Source of the DNA: Rhizobium sp. CB3090
Lineage (GTDB): Bacteria > Pseudomonadota > Alphaproteobacteria > Rhizobiales > Rhizobiaceae
Assembly: GCF_029714285.1 (NCBI RefSeq)
Contig: NZ_CP121662.1
Span: 3,689,501-3,753,500, forward strand
Direction: 5' to 3'
Length of the DNA stretch: 64,000 bases
The notes below the pieces were generated by a model. The model searched no databases. It saw only the letters and a list, made by a program, of their open reading frames with translations, and was not told the DNA's origin. The number at the start of each line of letters is the position of its first letter. Positions within the stretch are counted from its first letter, which is position 1. Position numbers and translations under genes: made by a program. Below, piece by piece: positions 51,594 to 60,829 of this stretch.

Positions 51594-52601
51594 ATGTTCG
51601 GTGTCGATCCGGTGGTGCTTCTGATTATCGTGCTCGCAGCCGTTTCCGCGGCGGCTGTCTGTTACGGCATCCTCTATTCCCGGATCGAGGCGCAGAAGAA
51701 AACCGACGGTCGCGTCAACCGCATCAAATCGGCCGAGACCGACCGCGTGAAGGTCAAGGCCGCGCGCGACCGCGTGCAGGAAATGTCGAAGCGGCGCAAA
51801 TCGGTGCAGGATTCGCTGAAGGATTTGGAAAAGCGCCAATTGGAAAACACCAAGAAGAAGCAGTCGCTGAAAGCACGCCTCGGGCAAGCCGGCCTCTCGG
51901 TGACGCCTGCGCGTTTCTATCTCTTCAGTGTCCTGTTCGGCGTTTTCGCCATGTTCATTCTCTTCCTGGTCGGCGCACCGCTCGCCGTCATCGCAGGCCT
52001 TCCCTTCGCCGCAGCCTTCGGCCTGCCGCGTTGGGTCATCGGTTTCCTTATCAAGCGCCGGCAGAACAAGTTCCTGGATGAATTCCCCAATGCGCTCGAT
52101 CTCATCACCCGCTCGATCCGCTCGGGACTGCCGCTCAATGATGCCGTGCGGCTTGTAGCAAGCGAGGCGCGCGAGCCGGTGAGCTCCGAATTCCGCCGCG
52201 TCGTCGAAGCCCAACAGGTGGGCCTCAGCATGCCGGATGCCTGCGCGCGCATGAGGAACCATATGCCGTTGCAGGAGGTGAACTTTTTCTCGATCGTGAT
52301 CGCCATCCAGGCGCAGGCCGGTGGCAACCTGTCCGAAGCGCTGGGCAACCTCGCGCGCGTGCTGCGAGAGCGCAAAAAGATGAAAGCGAAGGTCACCGCA
52401 CTGTCGATGGAAGCAAAAGCCTCGGCGGTCATCATCGGCTCGCTGCCCTTCATCGTCGCGACGCTCGTCTATCTGACCTCGCCGCATTACATGATGATCC
52501 TTTTCACCGATCCGCGCGGTCATTTGATCCTGGGGGCCGCCGGCATCTGGATGTCTGTCGGCATCTACATCATGCGCAACATGGTCAATTTCGAGATTTA
52601 A
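51594..52601 (+). CDS. tadB: Inner-membrane platform protein TadB
   Basis: 335 aa from ATG 51594, ten bases after the cpaF stop; the longer open frame overlaps cpaF and is rejected. N-terminal membrane segment VVLLIIVLAAVSAAAVCYGIL, a charged cytoplasmic coil, two central helices, then the GspF-type domain FPNALDLITRSIRSGLPLNDAVRLVASEAREPVSSEFRRV and PLQEVNFFSIVIAIQAQAGGNLSEALGNLARVLRERKKMK. It anchors the CpaF ATPase and, with TadC, forms the pilus platform. Confidence 0.93.
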   Translation: MFGVDPVVLLIIVLAAVSAAAVCYGILYSRIEAQKKTDGRVNRIKSAETDRVKVKAARDRVQEMSKRRKSVQDSLKDLEKRQLENTKKKQSLKARLGQAGLSVTPARFYLFSVLFGVFAMFILFLVGAPLAVIAGLPFAAAFGLPRWVIGFLIKRRQNKFLDEFPNALDLITRSIRSGLPLNDAVRLVASEAREPVSSEFRRVVEAQQVGLSMPDACARMRNHMPLQEVNFFSIVIAIQAQAGGNLSEALGNLARVLRERKKMKAKVTALSMEAKASAVIIGSLPFIVATLVYLTSPHYMMILFTDPRGHLILGAAGIWMSVGIYIMRNMVNFEI

Positions 52602-52621
52602 CCGGAAGGAGACGCCGAGCC

Positions 52622-53602
52622 ATGTCCTCCGATTTCGCCACTAGATTGACTGACCCCGGCACGATTCTCGCTGTTTTCGTCGCGATTGCCGTCTTCGCCA
52701 CCTTCTACACGATCGCCGTGCCCTTCATGGAGCGCGGCGATCTCAACAAGCGCATGAAGGCCGTTTCCACCGAGCGCGAACAAATCCGCGCCCGGGAACG
52801 CGCTCGCTTGAGCGCCGACGGCAGCAAGACCTCGCTGCGCAACCAGAACAACCACAGTGTCCGCCAGATCGTCGAGCGCTTCAATCTCCGCACGGCATTG
52901 GTCGATACCAATACGGTCAATCGGTTGCGGGCGGCTGGCCTGCGCTCGGAAAATGCGCTGAACATGTTCCTGGTGGCGCGTTTTCTGCTGCCGTTCCTGT
53001 TTCTGATGCTCGCCGCCATTTTCGTTTTCGTCCTTGGCTACTTCGCCGCCAAGCCGTTCGCGATCCGCCTTCTCGGTGTTATCGGCACTGCCTATCTCGG
53101 TTTTTATGCGCCGAATATCTATATTTCCAACCGCGTGACCAAACGGCAGAAATCCATCAAGCGTGCGTGGCCGGATGCGCTCGACCTGATGCTGATTTGC
53201 GTGGAATCCGGTATTTCCATCGAAGCCGGCATGCGCCGTGTCTCCGAGGAAATGGGGGAACAGTCGCCGCCCCTTGCCGAAGAAATGGTGTTGACCACGG
53301 CGGAACTCTCCTTCCTGCAGGATCGCCGCACCGCTTTCGACAATCTCGCCAGCCGCACGCAAATCGAAATCGTCAAATCGGTGACGCAGGCTCTGATCCA
53401 GGCCGAGCGCTATGGCACGCCCATTTCGCAGGCGCTGCGCGTGTTGGCGCAGGAAGGTCGCGACGAACGCATGAACGAAGCGGAAAAGAAGGCGGCCGCC
53501 CTGCCGCCGAAGCTGACCGTGCCGATGATCGTCTTCTTCCTGCCTGTCCTCATGGCCGTTATCCTTGGCCCGGCGGCTATCCAGGTGATGGATAAATTCT
53601 GA
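52622..53602 (+). CDS. tadC: Inner-membrane platform protein TadC
   Basis: 326 aa, paralogous to TadB. An N-terminal helix (ILAVFVAIAVFATFYTIAVPF), a pair of central helices, and the GspF-type cytoplasmic domain AWPDALDLMLICVESGISIEAGMRRVSEEMG...PLAEEMVLTTAELSFLQDRRTAFDNLA, then RYGTPISQALRVLAQEGRDERMNEAEKKAAALPPKLTVPMIVFFLPVLMAVILGPAAIQVMD. Follows tadB by 20 bases and ends the cpa operon. Confidence 0.93.
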   Translation: MSSDFATRLTDPGTILAVFVAIAVFATFYTIAVPFMERGDLNKRMKAVSTEREQIRARERARLSADGSKTSLRNQNNHSVRQIVERFNLRTALVDTNTVNRLRAAGLRSENALNMFLVARFLLPFLFLMLAAIFVFVLGYFAAKPFAIRLLGVIGTAYLGFYAPNIYISNRVTKRQKSIKRAWPDALDLMLICVESGISIEAGMRRVSEEMGEQSPPLAEEMVLTTAELSFLQDRRTAFDNLASRTQIEIVKSVTQALIQAERYGTPISQALRVLAQEGRDERMNEAEKKAAALPPKLTVPMIVFFLPVLMAVILGPAAIQVMDKF

Positions 53603-53725
53603 TATCCATAACTTGCCGCCGGCGCGGGACGTGGCTAGTTTCCAATCCTGCGTCACGGGCAATGAGCGCATGGTTTCGGCGCGCGAGGAGGCGCCGAGCC
53701 GCGACGCCAGGTCGGGAGGATTTGC

Positions 53726-54370
53726 ATGTCGTCCATAGCCATCTTTTTCAGCATCGTCGCAGCCGTTTTCATCGGGGCGGTCAGTCCTGGTCCGAGTTTC
53801 GTTCTCGTTTCCCGCATCGCCGTCTCCCGCTCGCGCAAGGCCGGCCTTGCCGCCGCCCTCGGCATGGGCGTGGGCAGCGTCATTTTTGCGACTTTGACCC
53901 TGTTTGGTTTGAGTGCACTGCTGATGCAAGTCGAATGGCTGTATCTTACCCTGAAGGTCGTCGGCGGCCTGTATCTGATCTATATCGGCATCCGCATTTG
54001 GCGGAGCGCCGCCCATGATCTCGCTCTCCACGCCTCGGCCACGCCGATCGGCGCCAGCGCCGGGCGCAATTTTTTATTCGCGCTGGGAACCCAACTCAGC
54101 AATCCGAAGACAGCAATTTTCTATGGCAGCATTTTTGCAGCGCTTCTTCCGGCCGAACCCGCTCCCGGGCTGATGCTCGCGGTGCCGCTGGCGGTTTTCG
54201 CCGTCGAGGTGGGCTGGTACACGATGGTAACGATCGCCTTTTCGTCGAACCGGCCACGCGCTCTCTATCTCAGCGCCAAACTCTGGATCGACAGGATCGC
54301 CGGCACTGTCATGGGGGCGCTCGGCGTTCGGCTGGTGGCGGAGGGCCTGCCACGGCATATCTGGCGCTGA
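53726..54370 (+). CDS. LysE/RhtB-family amino-acid exporter
   Basis: 214 aa, inner membrane, with six predicted helices. Opening FIGAVSPGPSFVLVSRIAVSRSRKAGLAAALGMGVGSVIFATLTLFGLSALL contains the conserved SPGP and the GxxxG helix of LysE/RhtB transporters; LSNPKTAIFYGSIFAALLP is the third family block. The cargo (amino acid such as threonine/homoserine or lysine) is not defined. Placed between tadC and the convergent TPR lipoprotein gene, without obvious link to the pilus. Confidence 0.88.
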   Translation: MSSIAIFFSIVAAVFIGAVSPGPSFVLVSRIAVSRSRKAGLAAALGMGVGSVIFATLTLFGLSALLMQVEWLYLTLKVVGGLYLIYIGIRIWRSAAHDLALHASATPIGASAGRNFLFALGTQLSNPKTAIFYGSIFAALLPAEPAPGLMLAVPLAVFAVEVGWYTMVTIAFSSNRPRALYLSAKLWIDRIAGTVMGALGVRLVAEGLPRHIWR

Positions 54371-54374
54371 AGGT

Positions 54375-55202
54375 TCAGTTGACCGCTTTCTTGACGCTGT
54401 CGCCGGCAGCGAGTTTCTGCCAGGAATTCCGCTGTGCCAGCATGGAGCGCAGATAGGCGACATTGGCATTGGCCTGCTGCGGTGTCAGTTCCTGGCGGGC
54501 GATCTGCTCGGCTTCGGCGAAGCGGCCCTGCAGCCCGACCACGAGAGCGAGATTCTGGCGGACACGGCTCTCTGCCGTCGGCTGGCTGACGGCGGAGCGA
54601 AGATAGGTCTCGGCGGATTTCAGATCGCCGGTCAGTACATAGGACATGCCGAGATTGGAAAGGATCGACGGCTCGTTCGGCTGCAGCACGAGGGCATCGC
54701 GGTATTTGCCGCGTGCTTCGGTCGAGCGGCCGAGCTGATCGAGGATTGCGCCTTCGGCCGAAACCAACCGCCAGTCCGGCCGGTCCGGCGTTTGCGCGCG
54801 ATCGATGGTTGCGAGTGCGTCCTGGAGCTGCCCGGCGGCGGCCTGGGCCTTGCCGTAGGCAGCCAGCACGCCACGATCATCGGGATGCGCGATCGCTACC
54901 TGCTGCATGACCGCAAGCGCCTGATCGTTGCGGCCGCTCATGCGCAGCGCATTGGCATAGTTGATGCCGGTATCGCGGTCTTTCGGATTGGCGTCGTAGG
55001 CTTTGCCAAAGGTAAGGGTCGCCTGCGCGAGATCCGAGCCGTTCATCTCGTCGACCGGCTTCGACATCGTCGGGATCGAGCCCGTCGTCATCTTGTCTTT
55101 TCCGGTCGTCGAGCAGCCGGCGAGTGCGAGCGCCACGAGCGCCGCAGAAGCACCGTGGAGCAGGAAGGTCTTGAATGTCGACGTGGTTGACGAAGTGGCC
55201 AT
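54375..55202 (-). CDS. TadD-like TPR lipoprotein
   Basis: 275 aa. A signal peptide ends in the lipobox LAGC (ALVALALAGCSTTGKD), so the protein is a lipoprotein. The rest is made of tetratricopeptide repeats: ATLTFGKAYDANPKDRDTGINYANALRMSGRNDQALAVMQQV, AAYGKAQAAAGQLQDALATIDRAQ, ILDQLGRSTEARGKYRDALVLQPNEPSILSNLGMSYVLTGDLKSAETYLRSAV. That is the TadD type, which supports secretin assembly. It lies on the opposite strand, convergent with the LysE gene at the end of the pilus locus. Confidence 0.85.
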   Translation of the reverse strand: MATSSTTSTFKTFLLHGASAALVALALAGCSTTGKDKMTTGSIPTMSKPVDEMNGSDLAQATLTFGKAYDANPKDRDTGINYANALRMSGRNDQALAVMQQVAIAHPDDRGVLAAYGKAQAAAGQLQDALATIDRAQTPDRPDWRLVSAEGAILDQLGRSTEARGKYRDALVLQPNEPSILSNLGMSYVLTGDLKSAETYLRSAVSQPTAESRVRQNLALVVGLQGRFAEAEQIARQELTPQQANANVAYLRSMLAQRNSWQKLAAGDSVKKAVN

Positions 55203-55349
55203 GGCCCTATCCCGGAATACCTGAGTCCTGCGCCTGGCCTCAAATCGGAACAGGGAAAGGTTTGACGCAATGTTCGCTCCAGCAATAATCTGTTAACCCT
55301 AACAGAGAGTTAATCCGCGATTCCCGGAAATCATCGCCAAAGGATAATT

Positions 55350-56741
55350 ATGGCCCCCTATCAGTTCATCGAGCGTGCAAGCCCCTTCAATTCGAAGGGC
55401 GGCGCGACGCTGCCGATCTTTGCCGTCACTCCGGCACATATCGAGACCGGCACCATCGATCCCATCGCGCTCGATTGGGCACGCAAGGCCGGCTATAAGG
55501 CCGATAGCGGCTCGCTGCTGCTCATTCCGACCGAAGAAGGCCATCTCGGCGGCGCCTTGTTCGGTCTTGGCTCCAACCCTTCGGAACAGCCCTTCCTGAC
55601 CGGCAGGTTGGCGCGCAGCCTCCCGGCGGGCGATTGGCATATCGAGACGGCGCCGCTCACGGCAAACCGGCTTTCGCTCGGCTTCGGCCTGGGCAGCTAC
55701 CGGTTCGAGCGCTACAAATCAGAAAAGGCAAACCCGCCGACGCTGATGATCCCACGCGATGCCGATGCGACCGACATCAAACGCCAGCTCGCCGGCGTCT
55801 TCCTCGCCCGCGATCTCATCAATACTCCGACAAACGACATGGGACCGGAACAGCTCGAAGCAGCCTTCCGGGCACTTGCCGAGCACTATAAGGCGGAGAT
55901 GTCCGTCATCATCGGCGACGACCTCCTGAAGGAGAATTTCCCGCTGGTTCACACGGTCGGCCGTGCCAGCGCCGATGCGCCACGCCTGCTGGAATTGCGC
56001 TGGGGCAAGAAGGGTCATCGCCGCATTACGCTGGTCGGCAAGGGCGTCTGTTTCGACACCGGCGGCCTCGACATCAAGCCGGCATCCTCCATGCTGTTGA
56101 TGAAAAAGGACATGGGCGGTGCCGCCAACGTCATGGGCCTGGCGCTGATGATCATGGATGCCAAGCTGAAGGTCGATCTGCGCGTCATCATTCCGGTCGT
56201 CGAAAACTCGATTTCGTCCAATGCTTTCCGTCCGGGCGACATCTACAAGAGCCGCAAGGGTCTGACCGTGCAGATCGACAATACCGACGCCGAAGGCAGG
56301 TTGATTCTCGCCGATGCGCTGTCCTATGCCGACGAAGAGGCGCCCGATCTGCTGATCGATATGGCGACGCTGACCGGTGCTGCCCGTGTCGCGCTCGGCC
56401 CGGACCTACCGCCCTTCTTCACCGACGATAACGATCTCGCCCGCGATCTCACCGAAGCGAGCCTGGAGACGGACGACCCGCTCTGGCGCATGCCGCTCTA
56501 TATGGGTTACGACAAGGATATCCGTGCCAAATTCGCGGATATCACCAATGCCCCCGCCGGCGGCATGGCGGGTTCGATCACCGCTGCCTTGTTCCTCAAG
56601 CGTTTCGTGACGAAGACGCCGAGCTGGGCGCATTTCGATATCTTCGGCTGGGCACAGAGCGAACGCCCGCATTCGCCGGGCGGCGGCGAGGCGCAGGCGA
56701 TCCGGGCGCTGTATCATCATATTCGGCAGAGCGTGCGGTAA
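55350..56741 (+). CDS. Leucyl aminopeptidase (M17 family)
   Basis: 463 aa; cytosolic two-metal exopeptidase. The catalytic domain shows VGKGVCFDTGGLDIKPASSMLLMKKDMGGAANVMGLAL (metal Lys/Asp and active Lys) and KGLTVQIDNTDAEGRLILADALSYADEE with the M17 signature NTDAEGRL. The N-terminal domain is shorter than in PepA of E. coli, as in many alphaproteobacterial members of the second M17 branch (PepB-like). Hexamer expected. Stands alone; no operon partner. Confidence 0.93.
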   Translation: MAPYQFIERASPFNSKGGATLPIFAVTPAHIETGTIDPIALDWARKAGYKADSGSLLLIPTEEGHLGGALFGLGSNPSEQPFLTGRLARSLPAGDWHIETAPLTANRLSLGFGLGSYRFERYKSEKANPPTLMIPRDADATDIKRQLAGVFLARDLINTPTNDMGPEQLEAAFRALAEHYKAEMSVIIGDDLLKENFPLVHTVGRASADAPRLLELRWGKKGHRRITLVGKGVCFDTGGLDIKPASSMLLMKKDMGGAANVMGLALMIMDAKLKVDLRVIIPVVENSISSNAFRPGDIYKSRKGLTVQIDNTDAEGRLILADALSYADEEAPDLLIDMATLTGAARVALGPDLPPFFTDDNDLARDLTEASLETDDPLWRMPLYMGYDKDIRAKFADITNAPAGGMAGSITAALFLKRFVTKTPSWAHFDIFGWAQSERPHSPGGGEAQAIRALYHHIRQSVR

Positions 56742-56975
56742 ATTTTTGCCCTCGCCCCATCGGGAAGAGGGCGGCGCGGTAGCGCCGGGTGAGGGGGCGT
56801 TGCACCGTATATTATTGTTTTATTTGCCGTTCTTCATTTCTCGTTTTCCCGGGAATGCCCCCGCAACCCGAGCTTCGCTCGACCTTCTCCCCGCTGGGGA
56901 GAAGGTGATCCAAATACCCTTGAAACCGCCATGATCTTGGCCGAGACTGAAACGGTAGCGTAACGATCTCCGAGG
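56742..56975. repeat. Intergenic region with two rhizobial-type palindromic repeats
   Basis: 234 bases. Near 56750-56800, GGCGC-GGTA-GCGCC lies within a G-rich repeat (CGGGTGAGGGGGCG). At 56882-56906, ACCTTCTCCCC and GGGGAGAAGGT form a perfect 11-bp stem with a 3-nt loop. Both look like copies of dispersed intergenic repeats. No gene is supported. Confidence 0.55.
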
Positions 56976-57332
56976 TTGCCTTTGCCGCTTGAACTCTCTG
57001 CCTCGCAGGCTCTCGGCCTCTGGCAAGGCGTGGCGCTCGAGCAGGTGCGTCGCGAGGGTCATGACCTGACGCTTCGGCAGATGGCGATCCTCCTGCAGAT
57101 CTATCTCGTGCCGCCACCGCATACGGTGCGGGGGCTTGCCGCAACGCTTGGCGTGACCAAGCCGGTCATCACCCGTGCCCTGGATACAATGGGTGAGATG
57201 GGGTTGGTCGACCGCGTCCGCGACGAGCGTGATCGCCGCAACGTCATCATCAAGCGCACTGTCACAGGCGCTCTGTATCTGGAAAAGCTCGGTGACCTCG
57301 TCATCGAGCAGGGCCGCAAACTATCAGTCTAG
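56976..57332 (+). CDS. MarR-like winged-helix regulator
   Basis: 118 aa from a TTG at 56976 or, with better spacing from GAGG, TTG 56982. The protein has RREGHDLTLRQMAILLQIYLVPPPHTVRGLAATLGVTKPVITRALDTMGEMGLVDRVRDERDRRNVIIKRT, which is a complete MarR-type DNA-binding domain with wing. Small, no ligand domain. The closely following NlpC/P60 gene (gap 6 bases) suggests a shared transcript. Confidence 0.8.
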   Translation: MPLPLELSASQALGLWQGVALEQVRREGHDLTLRQMAILLQIYLVPPPHTVRGLAATLGVTKPVITRALDTMGEMGLVDRVRDERDRRNVIIKRTVTGALYLEKLGDLVIEQGRKLSV

Positions 57333-57338
57333 GGGACC

Positions 57339-58199
57339 ATGCTCATGATGCTCGACCGCCGTCTCAACGCCTTTCGACCCGATCTTGCCGATGCCTCTCT
57401 TCGGGGCAAAGTCGAGGCTGGCCGTTTTGTCGAGGGCACCAGGGCACAGGTCGTCGCTCCTGTCGCAGCCCTTCGTCAGCAGCCGGATCCGGCGCGCGGC
57501 ATCGATACCGAGCTTTTGTTTGGCGAAGAGGTCGATGTCTTCGAACGGAAGGATGGCTGGTGTTGGGTGAAAGCGGTGTCGGACGGCTATGTCGGCTACC
57601 TTCCCGAAAGGGCCATCCGAGGAGAGCAGGCGGCGCCCACCCATATCGTCGTGACGCAGAGGACTTTTCTCTATCCCGAGCCGGAGCTCCGCAAGCCCCA
57701 CACAGATGTCCTTTCCATGGGCAGCCGCGTGCGCGTCACCAGCACGGCCGAGGTGCGGGGGAATCACTATGTCGTCCTGGAAGGCGGCACGGCCATTTTC
57801 GCAAAGCATGTGCGGCCGATCGGCTACAACGATGGCGGCGATTATGTCGATATCGCCTTGCGATTCCTGGAAACCCCCTATCTCTGGGGTGGTCGGTCCG
57901 GCCTCGGAATCGATTGCTCCGGACTCGTGCAGCTCGCATTGCTGATGACCGGCCGCGCCGCGCCGCGCGATACAGATATGCAGTCGGCCGGCCTCGGCGA
58001 ACCGATCAGCCGCGAGGAGTTGCGCCGCGGCGATTTCGTCTTCTGGAAGGGCCATGTCGCCATTATGGAAGACGAGAAGACCATCGTGCATGCCAATGGC
58101 CATACCATGACCACGGCACGCGAAGATTTCGCCGCCGCCGTCGAGCGCATCGGCTGGCTTTACGAGCAACCGACAGGCTACCGCCGCCTGCCGGGTTGA
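57339..58199 (+). CDS. NlpC/P60 peptidoglycan endopeptidase-like protein
   Basis: 286 aa. The first half holds two SH3-like domains (GEEVDVFERKDGWCWVKAVSDGYVGYLPERAI; GSRVRVTSTAEVRGNHYVVLEGG). The C-terminal NlpC/P60 domain has the catalytic Cys in LGIDCSGLVQLALL, His in FWKGHVAIM, and a polar third residue in VHANGHTM. It would cut cell-wall peptide linkages (gamma-D-Glu-diaminopimelate type). No signal peptide at the start chosen (ATG 57339; also ATG 57345 or 57348), so export is unclear. Six bases after the MarR-like gene. Confidence 0.88.
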   Translation: MLMMLDRRLNAFRPDLADASLRGKVEAGRFVEGTRAQVVAPVAALRQQPDPARGIDTELLFGEEVDVFERKDGWCWVKAVSDGYVGYLPERAIRGEQAAPTHIVVTQRTFLYPEPELRKPHTDVLSMGSRVRVTSTAEVRGNHYVVLEGGTAIFAKHVRPIGYNDGGDYVDIALRFLETPYLWGGRSGLGIDCSGLVQLALLMTGRAAPRDTDMQSAGLGEPISREELRRGDFVFWKGHVAIMEDEKTIVHANGHTMTTAREDFAAAVERIGWLYEQPTGYRRLPG

Positions 58200-58276
58200 G
58201 AGTCGGCCGGAACCAGCCTGAATCTAAATCGTTATTTCCTTGATTGAACACGGTCTTGTTCGAGAGGAGAAGCATC

Positions 58277-58516
58277 ATGCCGATTACGGCTATGGAACAG
58301 GCAATCAGGGATATCCTCGGCGATAGCCATCTACGGCGCAGTCGCAAAATCGATCGGCTGCGTGAGCTGCAGAGCGAAGCCCGCGGCATTCAGCGTGCCG
58401 GCAGCGAAAGCATGATGAGCGCCGATGACGGCCTGCAGGACGACTTGCGCGTCATCGAGAAAGCGCTGCGGCAACTTGGCGGAGATATCGAAGAGAAAGG
58501 TGCGGCTACGCTGTAG
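58277..58516 (+). CDS. Small conserved-type protein of unknown function
   Basis: 79 aa from ATG 58277 with a good GAGAGGAGAAG ribosome site. Helical and charged (MPITAMEQAIRDILGDSHLRRSRKIDRLRELQSEARGIQRAG... EKALRQLGG). No domain recognised; such small proteins are common in rhizobial genomes. It ends just before a hairpin shared with the convergent amidase. Confidence 0.7.
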   Translation: MPITAMEQAIRDILGDSHLRRSRKIDRLRELQSEARGIQRAGSESMMSADDGLQDDLRVIEKALRQLGGDIEEKGAATL

Positions 58517-58520
58517 CGGC

Positions 58521-58545
58521 CACCTTCTTTCCGAAGGAGAAGGTG
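58521..58545. terminator. Hairpin between two convergent genes
   Basis: CACCTTCT (58521-58528) pairs with AGAAGGTG (58538-58545). It fills the whole gap between the small protein gene and the amidase gene. There is no T run, so it may be a repeat-derived bidirectional end signal. Confidence 0.45.
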
Positions 58546-59940
58546 TTAGCAAGTAGGCGGCTTCGGCCAGCTCGTCACGCCGCCGGTCCAGGTCTCGAAG
58601 GCCTTCGAGAGTTTCAGCACCAGCATATCGCCAAAGCGCGGGCCGATGATCTGCAGGCCGATCGGCATGCCGGAGCGGGAGAAGCCGCAATTGATCGACG
58701 AGGCCGGCTGCTCCGACATGTTCCAGGGAACGGTGAAGGCTATGTGCTCGAAGGGCAGGGCCGGGTCGTTGGTGGGCGAGGCCCATTCAGCCGGATAGGA
58801 GACGATCGGGTTGGTCGGCGATAGCACCGCATCGACTTCGGTAAACAGCCTTCCGCAGCTCTTGCGCATCTCGATGGTCTGGTTGAAGCCGCGTACCGCA
58901 TCGACGCCGCTGATATCGGCGCCGCCTTTCGCCCATGCGTGGATATAGGGCAGGATGCTGTTGCGGCGTTCCTCGCTCAATCCCATGATATCGCCCCAGA
59001 AACGCGCCCGCCAGAAGACATCCAGCCCATCCAGCATCTGCCGGGTCAGCACCGGGGCGACGTCGATGACGACGGCGCCGGCTTCTTCGAAGCGCTTGGC
59101 GGCCGATATTACTGCATCGCGCACCTCGGCGTCGACGGGCAGGCCACAGCCGGCGTCGAGCATCAGGCCGATCTTCATGCCGCTGATGTCGATATCGAGA
59201 TCCATCCAGTCAGTCGCGTTCGGCGGCAGGCTGGTCCCGTCGCGCCAATCGGGCCGAGACAACGTGGCCATGGAAAAGGCGGCATCCTCGACCGTGCGGG
59301 TCATCGGCCCGGCGCAGCGGCCGACATAATAGGGGTCGACGGGGATGCGGCCATGGCTCGGCTTGAAGCCGAAGATGCCGGTCCAGCCTGCGGGCAGGCG
59401 CACCGAGCCCCCGATATCCGTGCCGATGTGCAGCGGTCCATAGCCGGCAGCCGCCGCCGCAGAAGCACCGGCGCTGGAGCCGCCGGGATTCTGCGTCGGA
59501 TTCCAGGGATTGCGGCTAAGTTTGTGGAAGCTGGAAAGGCCGGAGGAGAGCATGCCGTAGTCCGGGCAGGTGGTCTTGGCGAAGATCACCGCGCCATCCT
59601 CGCGTAAGCGGGCGGCGATCGGCGCATCCTCGGCAGCGGGAACGAGTTCGACGGCGGCCGTGCCGAGCGGTACCGGCTGTCCCTTGGTGGCGATCAGTTC
59701 CTTGAGCGTGACCGGAATTCCGTCCAGCGGCCCAAGCGGCGCCCCCTTTGCCCAGCGTTCGGTGGAGGCGGCCGCCTGCCTGCGCGCATCCTCGGGATCA
59801 TAAGCATAGAGGGCAGATATCGCTGGCTCCCAAGCCTCGATATGCTCTTCCACCGCCTGCCAGTATTCGCTGGGAGACAGGCTCTTATCTGCGAATCTGC
59901 GCCTGAGTTCGCGGATGGAAAGATCGGTAGCTTCGGTCAT
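58546..59940 (-). CDS. Amidase of the amidase-signature family
   Basis: 464 aa. The Ser-cisSer-Lys triad is visible in GIPVTLKELIATKG (Lys) and NPGGSSAGASAAAAAGYGPLHIGTDIGGSVRLPAGW (cis-Ser and nucleophile Ser). Remaining family blocks (KPSHGRIPVDP, GPMTRTVEDAAF) are present. It hydrolyses an amide; the substrate is not known (GatA-like activity on aminoacyl-tRNA is unlikely as no gatB/C is near). It is the last gene after the oligopeptide-type transport genes, so the transported compound may be its substrate. Confidence 0.88.
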   Translation of the reverse strand: MTEATDLSIRELRRRFADKSLSPSEYWQAVEEHIEAWEPAISALYAYDPEDARRQAAASTERWAKGAPLGPLDGIPVTLKELIATKGQPVPLGTAAVELVPAAEDAPIAARLREDGAVIFAKTTCPDYGMLSSGLSSFHKLSRNPWNPTQNPGGSSAGASAAAAAGYGPLHIGTDIGGSVRLPAGWTGIFGFKPSHGRIPVDPYYVGRCAGPMTRTVEDAAFSMATLSRPDWRDGTSLPPNATDWMDLDIDISGMKIGLMLDAGCGLPVDAEVRDAVISAAKRFEEAGAVVIDVAPVLTRQMLDGLDVFWRARFWGDIMGLSEERRNSILPYIHAWAKGGADISGVDAVRGFNQTIEMRKSCGRLFTEVDAVLSPTNPIVSYPAEWASPTNDPALPFEHIAFTVPWNMSEQPASSINCGFSRSGMPIGLQIIGPRFGDMLVLKLSKAFETWTGGVTSWPKPPTC

Positions 59941-59962
59941 GGTCTATACTCTTTGTGTTCAA

Positions 59963-60829
59963 TCAGCGCACCGCCTCGCGGGGATCGAGGAGATCGCGCA
60001 GCCCGTCGCCGAGCAGGTTGAAGCCGAGGACGGAGAGCGCAATGGCAAGGCCCGGCAGCAGAGCCAGCCACGGCGCGACCTGGAAATAGGTCTGTGCCTC
60101 GGCAAGCATCCGTCCCCAGGTCGGCGCCGGCGGCGGTACGCTAAGGCCCAGGAAGGCAAGCCCGGCCTCGGTCAGGATCGCTAAGCCAAGCTGGATCGTC
60201 GCCTGGACGATGATGCCGCCCATGATGTTCGGCAGGACATGGCGCAGCGTTATGGTAAGCTGCGTATTGCCAATGGCGCGCGCCGCCAGCACATAGTCCC
60301 TGCTCCAGGCTTGCAGCGCCGAAGCGAGCGCGACGCGGGCAAACACGGGCACCATGAAAACCGCAATGGCGATAATGGCGGTTTCACGCCCGGTTCCGAG
60401 AAATGCGCCGAGGATCATGGCCGAGAGGATTGGCGGCAGTGCGAAGATCACATCGCAGGCCCGCATGACGAGCGCTTCGAGCAGGCCGCGTTCTGCGGCG
60501 GCAGAAACGCCGATGGTCGTCCCCAGCGTCCCACCGATCGCGACGGCCGAAACGGAGATCGACAGCGAATTCCAGCAGCCGGCCATCAACATCGACAGGA
60601 CATCGTGGCCAAGCTGATCGGTGCCGAGAAGGCCGAAGCCGAAAGGCGGCTGCAGCTTGTGGGTGATCTGCATCTTCGCCGGCGGAACAGGCGTCCAAAA
60701 CAGGGAGATGATAGCGACGCAGACGAGGGCGACTATGATCAGCGTGCCGACGATGAGGTTCGCACGTTGCCGCGCCCGAAAACGGGAGCGACGAGGCGGG
60801 ACGGGCGCGATGGTTTCGACGATGTTCAT
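59963..60829 (-). CDS. Oligopeptide-type ABC permease (DppC-like)
   Basis: 288 aa, inner membrane, about six helices. The N-terminal DppC-type start (RRSRFRARQRANLIVGTLIIVALVCVAIISLFW), FGFGLLGTDQLGHDVLSMLMAGCWNSL, and the permease coupling motif YVLAARAIGNTQLTITLRHVLPNIMG are seen. It is translated with the DppB-like gene (ATGA overlap). Together they form the channel for peptides, glutathione or similar compounds. No ATPase gene is in this window. Confidence 0.93.
   Translation of the reverse strand: MNIVETIAPVPPRRSRFRARQRANLIVGTLIIVALVCVAIISLFWTPVPPAKMQITHKLQPPFGFGLLGTDQLGHDVLSMLMAGCWNSLSISVSAVAIGGTLGTTIGVSAAAERGLLEALVMRACDVIFALPPILSAMILGAFLGTGRETAIIAIAVFMVPVFARVALASALQAWSRDYVLAARAIGNTQLTITLRHVLPNIMGGIIVQATIQLGLAILTEAGLAFLGLSVPPPAPTWGRMLAEAQTYFQVAPWLALLPGLAIALSVLGFNLLGDGLRDLLDPREAVR

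Noticed and set aside
52598..54031. 477-codon minus-strand frame
   Set aside because: Antisense to tadC and the start of the LysE-type gene.
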